Below, piece by piece: positions 28,528 to 38,332 of a stretch of DNA of 38,332 bases. Position numbers and translations under genes: made by a program. The stretch comes from Phycisphaerales bacterium (GTDB lineage: Bacteria; Planctomycetota; UBA1135; UBA2386). A model generated the notes under the pieces. That model saw nothing but the letters and a program-made list of their open reading frames with translations. It was not told the DNA's origin and did no database searches. The DNA is taken from NCBI GenBank assembly GCA_020247305.1, contig JADCJE010000214.1, positions 1 to 38,332 of the forward strand. The letters run 5' to 3'. The stretch's first letter is position 1. Every line of letters begins with the position of its first letter.

Positions 28528-29189
28528 CCGCGCGCCATCGCTCGCCCGCCGCGCCGGTGCTGGCCATCGCGCTGGCCTTCGCCGGCTGCGCCGCCGCGCC
28601 CGACGCCGGCTCCGACGCGCCGGCATGGCGCGAGCTGTTCGACGGCAAGGAACTCGGCGGCTTCGCCGTCACCGACTTCGGCGGCCAGGGCGAGGTCGCC
28701 GTGCAGGACGGCCGCTTGCTGCTCGGCATGGGCAGTCCGCTGACCGGCGTCACCTGGACCGGCGCGACGCCCGCCGGCAGCTACGAACTGGAAGTCGTCG
28801 CCGCGCGGCTCGACGGCGGCGACTTCTTCTGCGGCCTGACGTTCCCGGTCGGGCAAGACCACCTGACGCTGGTGCTCGGCGGCTGGGGCGGCTCGTTGTG
28901 CGGCCTTTCGAGCCTCGACGGCAACGACGCGGCGCACAACGACACGCGCTGCCTGCGGCAGTTCCCCGATGGCAAGGAATGCACCGTCCGCGTGGCCGTC
29001 GCCCCCGACCGCGTCGAGGCCACGCTCGACGGCCAGCCGCTGTGCCGGATCGACCCGCGGCGGCACCGCCTCGGCCTGCGGCCTGAGGTCGCGCTGAGCC
29101 GCCCGCTCGGCCTCGCCAGCTTCCACACCGTCGCGGCGGTGCGATCGGTGCGCTGGCGTCCCCTGGCGGTCGCGGCCGGCCAACCGTAG
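28524..29189 (+). CDS. DUF1080 (3-keto-disaccharide hydrolase-like) lipoprotein
   Basis: The 221-residue protein has a lipoprotein signal with lipobox LAFAG-C (Cys22) and a concanavalin-like beta-sandwich of the DUF1080 family (WRELFDGKELGGFAV near the N-terminus, then SYELEVVAARLDGGDFFCGLTFPV, a DRVEATLDGQPL strand and a C-terminal SFHTVAAVRSVRWRPL). Some relatives hydrolyse 3-keto-disaccharides; many planctomycete members have no known substrate. The ATG overlaps the upstream stop (ATGA), making it the last gene of a coupled operon, and a hairpin follows 7 nt after its stop. Confidence 0.85.
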   Translation: MTARHRSPAAPVLAIALAFAGCAAAPDAGSDAPAWRELFDGKELGGFAVTDFGGQGEVAVQDGRLLLGMGSPLTGVTWTGATPAGSYELEVVAARLDGGDFFCGLTFPVGQDHLTLVLGGWGGSLCGLSSLDGNDAAHNDTRCLRQFPDGKECTVRVAVAPDRVEATLDGQPLCRIDPRRHRLGLRPEVALSRPLGLASFHTVAAVRSVRWRPLAVAAGQP

Positions 29190-29196
29190 CCGGCGG

Positions 29197-29214
29197 CGGC
29201 CGCGCTTGCGGCCG
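29197..29214 (+). terminator. Terminator-like hairpin after the DUF1080 operon
   Basis: A 7-bp stem CGGCCGC/GCGGCCG with loop GCTT lies 7 nt after the stop of the DUF1080 gene. There is no U-tract. Confidence 0.4.
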
Positions 29215-29329
29215 AGCGGAGGCGCGGCAGCCGCACGACGGCCCGTTCCTTCCATGGATGCGCCATGCCATGCGCGCAACCGTCGGCTATCTTCTCCCTG
29301 CTGCCTCCTCGGTTCCCCCTCCACCACCC

Positions 29330-30970
29330 ATGACCAAGACCTCGTGCCTCGTGCTCGCGGTTGCCGCCGTCTGCGGCGACCTGTTCGCGCAGTCGAACGA
29401 ACGCGGTGTCGGCTACGACGCCGCCCTCGCCAACATCAGCAGCGCCACCTACTACGGCCGCCGTGGCGCGGCCTACCCGGGCGGCGAGATCGGCATCGCC
29501 TTCCAGAACCAGCTCTGCAATCCGGGCTCCGTTCCGGTCGAGTGGCGCTCGCCGGGCGGCAGCATCGGCAGCCAGATCCTGACCGACCACCCGAAGTTCG
29601 GTTTCCTGGTCGCGCGCGAAGTCGACGGCCGCCTCGTGCAGATCTCCGACTGGAGCTACTGCAAGCACGCGTTCCTGTCGCTGAACAGCGCGTCAGTCTC
29701 GCCGTGCCTCGGCGGCTGCGTGCAGCCGCCCGCCGGCAGCGCGCAACTCGGCGTCAAGTGCTCCGACATCTACAGCGCCAGCAACAACGCTTCGCGCACC
29801 TACCTCGGCCCGCCCGCCGAGATCAACCCGTGGCTGGGCACGTGGCCGGCGCTCGGCAGCTACTTCGACGTCGGCGAGGCCGCCGGCACGGCCGACAGCC
29901 TGCGCAGCCTGAGCACGTCGGGCTTCGACGCGGTGAAGAACCGCGTCACGATCCGCGAGGCCGACATCGTCGGCGGCGTGAGCGCGGGCATGTACTTCCA
30001 GATCCACGTCATCGTCGAGGGTGAGCGGGTCGAGAACCGCGGCAACAACATCATGTCGCGGCCGTTCACGCTGACGCGCACCAGCACGTCGTGGACGACC
30101 GGCACGACCGGCACGGCGTCGTTCGGCACGATCATGAACCGCTGGCCGGGCGCGACGATCACCGAGGGCAGCAACGGCGGCACCGGCACGCTGAACGACG
30201 CCGACGGCCGCTTCGCAGTCGCCGTCAAGGTCACCGGCCCGACCAACGGCCTGTGGCACTACGAGTACTGCGTCCACAACATCGACAACCACCGCGGCGG
30301 CGCGACGTTCAGCCTGCCGGTCTGCCCGACCGGACGGGTGCTCAACATCGGCTTCCGCGACATCGACACCAACGCGCTGAACGACTGGACGTCGAGCGTC
30401 GCCAACGGCCGCATCACGTGGTCGGCGCCGTCCACGAACCCGCAGAACTGGAACACGCTCTACAACTTCTGGTTCGACAGCGACGTCGCGCCGGGCGCGG
30501 GCGTGGCGCAGATCGACCAGGCGCGCATCGGCCCGGGCGCGCTCGCGGTGGACGTCAACACGACCGCCCCGACGCTGCAGCCCGCCGTGTACCTCGGCGC
30601 CGGCTGCGGCAGCCCGAACTCGACGCTCGCCGTCAACGGCGTGCCGTCGGCGGGCAACGCCGGCTTCGCGCTCGACATGACGAGCGCGCCGAACACGTAC
30701 GTGCTGCTGGCCTACAGCGCCGCGAGCGGCAACACGCCGCTGGCCGCGGGCTGCAACGCCTACATCGACCTCGGCGCCTACGACGTCGCGGGCCTCTTCC
30801 TGACCAACGCGTCGGGCAATGCGTCGGTGGGCCTGCCGATCCCCGCCGGCCTGTCGCCGACGTCGCTGACGTTCCAGGGCGCGCCGTTCGTGCCGAACCC
30901 GCCCGTGCTCGGACTCGTCAGCCTGACCAACGGCCTGACGCTGCGCCTGGCCTCGCTCGGCTGCCAGTGA
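29330..30970 (+). CDS. Secreted surface-type protein with planctomycete C-terminal domain
   Basis: The 546-residue protein has a signal peptide (MTKTSCLVLAVAAVCGDLFAQ). The mature part is rich in Gly, Asn, Thr and Ser, with many paired Cys (for example SVSPCLGGCVQPP, YCKHAFLSL), typical of extracellular folds. Residues ~100-400 are a beta-rich region I do not recognise. The last ~120 residues (LGAGCGSPNSTLAVNGVPSAGN through LRLASLGCQ) look like the C-terminal beta-domain shared by many exported planctomycete proteins, with Cys near each end. It starts 36 nt after a TATCTT box (29288-29293), so this gene appears to have a leader. Two hairpins follow the stop. Confidence 0.8.
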   Translation: MTKTSCLVLAVAAVCGDLFAQSNERGVGYDAALANISSATYYGRRGAAYPGGEIGIAFQNQLCNPGSVPVEWRSPGGSIGSQILTDHPKFGFLVAREVDGRLVQISDWSYCKHAFLSLNSASVSPCLGGCVQPPAGSAQLGVKCSDIYSASNNASRTYLGPPAEINPWLGTWPALGSYFDVGEAAGTADSLRSLSTSGFDAVKNRVTIREADIVGGVSAGMYFQIHVIVEGERVENRGNNIMSRPFTLTRTSTSWTTGTTGTASFGTIMNRWPGATITEGSNGGTGTLNDADGRFAVAVKVTGPTNGLWHYEYCVHNIDNHRGGATFSLPVCPTGRVLNIGFRDIDTNALNDWTSSVANGRITWSAPSTNPQNWNTLYNFWFDSDVAPGAGVAQIDQARIGPGALAVDVNTTAPTLQPAVYLGAGCGSPNSTLAVNGVPSAGNAGFALDMTSAPNTYVLLAYSAASGNTPLAAGCNAYIDLGAYDVAGLFLTNASGNASVGLPIPAGLSPTSLTFQGAPFVPNPPVLGLVSLTNGLTLRLASLGCQ

Positions 30971-30977
30971 GCCCGGC

Positions 30978-30997
30978 GTCCGCGCCCTGACGCGGAC
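30978..30997 (+). terminator. Short hairpin after the secreted surface-type gene
   Basis: A 7-bp stem GTCCGCG/CGCGGAC with a 6-nt loop begins 7 nt after the stop. Confidence 0.4.
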
Positions 30998-31001
30998 CGT
31001 C

Positions 31002-31038
31002 CGCCGCCCCGCGAGGCCACGCGCCGCGCGGGGCGGCG
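31002..31038. terminator. Strong bidirectional terminator hairpin
   Basis: A perfect 12-bp stem CGCCGCCCCGCG/CGCGGGGCGGCG with a 13-nt loop lies between converging genes. The plus-strand side is followed by TCGTTTCC, a weak T-rich tail. Confidence 0.6.
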
Positions 31039-31081
31039 TCGTTTCCGGGCTGCGCCGCCGGGAGCGCGGCGACCGGCCGGC

Positions 31082-35695
<4,614 letters not shown>

Positions 35696-35763
35696 TGCTC
35701 AGGCTCCGATCGAAGCATGCGCGCGCGCTACTTGACATGGGCCGTTCGTCGCACGCGCCGACG

Positions 35764-35782
35764 GCGGCCGCGCGCCGGCCGC
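35764..35782. terminator. GC hairpin between leftward genes
   Basis: A 7-bp stem GCGGCCG/CGGCCGC with a 5-nt loop lies 53 nt past the stop of the CAP-like gene, ahead of the NRPS-like gene. It is a weak candidate terminator. Confidence 0.3.
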
Positions 35783-35834
35783 GACGCCATGGCGCCGATG
35801 CCATCGGGTCGAGGCCGTCGCCCGCACCGTCCCA

Positions 35835-38138
35835 TCATGGCGCGGGGAATACCACCGGCGCGAACACGCCGTCCTTGCCGAGCACCGATTTGGGCAGCGT
35901 CCAGCGCGCTTCCACGGTGGCGCCGGACGGCAGCGGCGCGCGCGGCACGAACGCGCAGCAGCCGGTTGGCAGGCCAGCGCCGGCGGCAGCGGTGACGAAC
36001 ACGCCATCGACCGGGGCGTTGCCGGCGAAGACGCGGCAGCCGACGGCGGCGAGGTCGGCGGCGGCGAGCGGCCGCCAGAAGTGCAGCGTCAGCGGCGCGC
36101 CGACGGTGGCCCCCGCCGGCACACCCGCCGCCGCGAGCTGGGCCTGGATCGCCGGCGCGAGGTCGGCCACCGCCACGGCGGCGGGCCACCCGCTCTGGCC
36201 GGCGCTCGGCCAGCAACTCGGCAAGCCGTCCGTCGGCGCGCGCGCGGGCTGGGCGACGTCGAGGATCCACGCGCCGGCATACGTGCTGCAACCGAACAGC
36301 TCGCGGCCGGGGTGCAGCAGCAACTCGCGCCGCGCCGGGTCGGCGAGCCAGCGCGCCACGGCGGCATCGGCGGTCTCGGCACGCGCGTACAGCACGGTGG
36401 CGTCGAACGACGCGGGCAGCGGCGGCAGCGCCACGGCCTCGGCGTCCCTGGCCTTGGCCTTGCGGCGTTTGTCGCGCTCGGCCTCGGCCTTGCGCAGCTG
36501 TTCGTCGTAGGCCTTCGCCCCGAGCGCATCCGGTCCGTTGGCGACGAACCAGCCGGCCGGCCCGATGCCGGCGGCCGCGCGCGCGGCGTTGACCGCATCG
36601 GCGAGGCTGCGTGCGCGCAGCGCCTCGGCGCGGCCCTTCTCCTTCTCGCCCGGCACCGGGTCGACGGCCATCGCCTTGCGCAGCGCCCCGCCGCGGGCCC
36701 AGAACTCGCGCCACTCGGCGTCGGTCCTGACCAGGTCGACCTGCGTGGCGCGCAGGAACGTCGCTTCGACGTCCGGCGGCGTGCGCACGTCCTTGCTCGG
36801 CATGCGGTCGAGCGCCTGGATCAGGTCCGGCCGCCAGTGCGCGAAGTAATGGCAGACGGCCCACGACTTGATGCGCTGGTCGGTGGTGAAGCGCGCCGCC
36901 TGCAGCAGCACCAGCTCGCTGGTGCGCGTGTCGCTCTTCGCCCACGCCGACTCCTCGGCCATCTGCGCCCACACGGCGATGTCGGGCACGAGCGCGCGCT
37001 GCGTCCACGACGCCGCCGTGCGGTCCTTCTGCTGCTCGACCAGGAACGTCAGCGTGCGGTCGAACAGGAAGCCGCAGGCGGCGTGGCCGACGCCTTCGAT
37101 CATGCCCTCGGTGCGGATGTCGAGCGCGTCGCAGACGACGCCGCGCACTGCCATGTCGCGGTTGGCGGCCATGCCGAGCTCGGACTTGTGCAGCCGCACC
37201 GGCCCGGCGGCCGTGTCGACGAAGGCGAACGTCACCGCGGTCTTGAGGAACTGCAGCCGCGCGGCGTCGAACTGGTCGCGGCAGCGCTCGATCGCGGCCT
37301 CGTACTCGCCGGCGCGCACGTACACGAGGTCGCGGTGCAGGCCCGGCGTGAACACCGCGCCGCCCCACGTGCCAACCAGCGTCGCCGCGAGCAGCAGCGC
37401 GCGCTCGGCGTCCTGGGCGATGGTGGCGAGATCCTCGGGCGGCAGGGTGCCAAAGACGCGGAAGTGGCGCGACGCGACGCCGGTGTGCGCCACGCCGACG
37501 GCGGCGAGCAGCGGCTGCGGCTCGGCGAGCGCGCGCGTCGCGAACGCCGTGCGCCGCAGCCAATCGCTCGCCAGCCGGATCGTGCGGCCACGGCGGAACA
37601 GCGCGAGGTCGGCGGCCGTGCCGGTGAAGCCGTCGAATGGCTGCACGGCGAGCGCGGCAGCCGCTTCCTTGTCGCCGGGCGCGAAACGCAGCACCCGCCG
37701 CCACTGCCCGGCCGCCTGCGCGCCGTCGCCGAGGGCCTGCCAACCGACCGCCAGCGCGCGGTGCCCGGCGAGCAGTTCCTTCTGCAGCGCCTGCCACTGC
37801 GCGTCGGCCTTCTTGAGCGCCTTGGCGTCGCCGCCCTTGAGGTCGGCGTCGAGCACGACCTTGGCCTCGTCGCGCCGCCACGTGTCGCCGACCGCGACGT
37901 AGCCGGTCTTGTCGCGCGCCTTGGCGTCGCCGGGCGCGTACTCCTGCCAGAGCTCCGTGCGCAGCGCGAGGGCTTCGCCGTGGCGCTTCTGCGCCGCGTA
38001 GGCGTCGGCGAGCGCGTGCAGGCCGGCGGTCGCGCGCACGGCGAGCTGCCGGCTTTGCGCCTGCAGGGCCGCTGCGTCCTGCGCGCCCGCGGCGGACGAC
38101 CACAGAACAGCGAACAAGCAGCAGGCTAGGCGGCGCAT
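35835..38138 (-). CDS. Secreted protein with protease-like remnant and CAP-like C-terminal region
   Basis: The 767-residue protein has a signal peptide (MRRLACCLFAVLWSSAAGAQ). Residues ~20-160 are helical and TPR-like. A middle part (FRVFGTLPPEDLATIAQDAERALLLAATLVG, then RTEGMIEGVGHAACGFLF) resembles gluzincin-type proteins, but the HExxH zinc motif is lacking. The C-terminal third (AVNAARAAAGIGP, ARWLADPARRELLLHPGRELFGC, AGAWILDV) resembles a degenerate CAP (SCP/PR1) domain followed by a beta-rich tail. The start is fixed by the signal peptide and by a TACATT box 8 nt upstream. Function is unknown and both domain calls are tentative. Confidence 0.7.
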   Translation of the reverse strand: MRRLACCLFAVLWSSAAGAQDAAALQAQSRQLAVRATAGLHALADAYAAQKRHGEALALRTELWQEYAPGDAKARDKTGYVAVGDTWRRDEAKVVLDADLKGGDAKALKKADAQWQALQKELLAGHRALAVGWQALGDGAQAAGQWRRVLRFAPGDKEAAAALAVQPFDGFTGTAADLALFRRGRTIRLASDWLRRTAFATRALAEPQPLLAAVGVAHTGVASRHFRVFGTLPPEDLATIAQDAERALLLAATLVGTWGGAVFTPGLHRDLVYVRAGEYEAAIERCRDQFDAARLQFLKTAVTFAFVDTAAGPVRLHKSELGMAANRDMAVRGVVCDALDIRTEGMIEGVGHAACGFLFDRTLTFLVEQQKDRTAASWTQRALVPDIAVWAQMAEESAWAKSDTRTSELVLLQAARFTTDQRIKSWAVCHYFAHWRPDLIQALDRMPSKDVRTPPDVEATFLRATQVDLVRTDAEWREFWARGGALRKAMAVDPVPGEKEKGRAEALRARSLADAVNAARAAAGIGPAGWFVANGPDALGAKAYDEQLRKAEAERDKRRKAKARDAEAVALPPLPASFDATVLYARAETADAAVARWLADPARRELLLHPGRELFGCSTYAGAWILDVAQPARAPTDGLPSCWPSAGQSGWPAAVAVADLAPAIQAQLAAAGVPAGATVGAPLTLHFWRPLAAADLAAVGCRVFAGNAPVDGVFVTAAAGAGLPTGCCAFVPRAPLPSGATVEARWTLPKSVLGKDGVFAPVVFPAP

Positions 38139-38146
38139 CAGCAGGC

Positions 38147-38152
38147 AATGTA
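38147..38152 (-). promoter_or_regulatory. TACATT -10-like box, 8 nt before the CAP-like gene
   Basis: On the minus strand TACATT lies 8 nt upstream of the ATG at 38138, with no Shine-Dalgarno sequence between. Confidence 0.45.
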
Positions 38153-38270
38153 GCGACCGGCGGCAGCGGACACCTGCCGATCGCCGTCGGCGCGACATCG
38201 CCGACGCACGCGCCGCGCGATCGACCATCGCCACCTACCGCCGGACGGGTCGCGCGCCGATGATGGCCGC

Positions 38271-38332
38271 ATGCGCGCGTCGCGGCTGCTGCTGGTCGTC
38301 GGTTCCTGGCTCGCCAGCGCGCTGCCAGCTCA
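38271..38332 (+). CDS. Start of a secreted protein, truncated by the window edge
   Basis: The ATG at 38271 opens a frame reading MRASRLLLVVGSWLASALPA, a typical signal peptide, and runs off the end of the window. It is divergent from the CAP-like gene. The product cannot be identified. Confidence 0.55.
   Translation, partial: MRASRLLLVVGSWLASALPA

Noticed and set aside
35732-35737. TTGACA as a -35 element upstream of a plus-strand gene
   Set aside because: No TANNNT follows at 16-18 nt, and no plus-strand gene lies downstream.

Overview
The window is about 38.3 kb of very GC-rich DNA packed with genes; no gene-free stretch exceeds about 220 bases. I see no rRNA, tRNA, CRISPR array, transposase or prophage gene. 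The gene set points to a high-GC member of the Planctomycetota. Supporting features are two membrane proteins with N-terminal MJ0042-type zinc ribbons, a DUF1080 lipoprotein beside a secreted toroid-repeat protein, a secreted protein with a repeated-glycine/Cys C-terminal domain, and an oversized valyl-tRNA synthetase. This placement is inferred from family distribution, not from a marker-gene tree.

Layout. 1-3.9 kb: a polytopic membrane protein, then a leftward TVP38/VTT - ACP phosphodiesterase-like - RNase HI cluster. 3.9-10.1 kb: valS, a Tat-exported asparaginase-family hydrolase and a RecQ helicase. 10.2-11.4 kb: a methyltransferase gene broken by two frameshifts and lacking its AdoMet-binding motif. 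11.4-15.7 kb: a YkgJ-type cysteine-cluster protein and a Ser/Thr kinase, divergent from a single-ring Clp-type ATPase, followed by a CNNM/CorC-type membrane protein. 15.7-20.7 kb: a leftward uvrB-uvrC pair followed by a secreted thioredoxin. 20.8-24.7 kb: two zinc-ribbon membrane proteins and hslU. 24.8-31 kb: an ATP-grasp protein, then a translationally coupled operon (small zinc-ribbon protein, secreted toroid protein, DUF1080 lipoprotein) and a secreted surface-type protein. 31-38.3 kb: a 1537-residue orphan NRPS-like enzyme with a luciferase-like monooxygenase inserted in a glycine-type adenylation domain, a secreted CAP-like protein, and the first codons of another secreted protein.

The main discovery is selenocysteine use. 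The thioredoxin gene (15721-16647, minus) has an in-frame UGA exactly where the first cysteine of the CGPC active site should be. A near-perfect hairpin with an apical GGUC follows 24 nt later, the same apical sequence as the E. coli fdhF SECIS. A second gene (25730-26065, plus) is also split only by an in-frame UGA, with a 6-bp hairpin and a GGUC tetraloop 20 nt downstream; its 3' end overlaps the next gene as TGATG. An ordinary annotation would cut both genes short or split them. Together they suggest a selenocysteine-decoding bacterium with an unfamiliar small zinc-ribbon selenoprotein.

A second window-wide pattern is a TANNNT -10-like hexamer 7-14 nt upstream of the start codon at seven genes, with no Shine-Dalgarno sequence. 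This suggests leaderless or near-leaderless transcripts.
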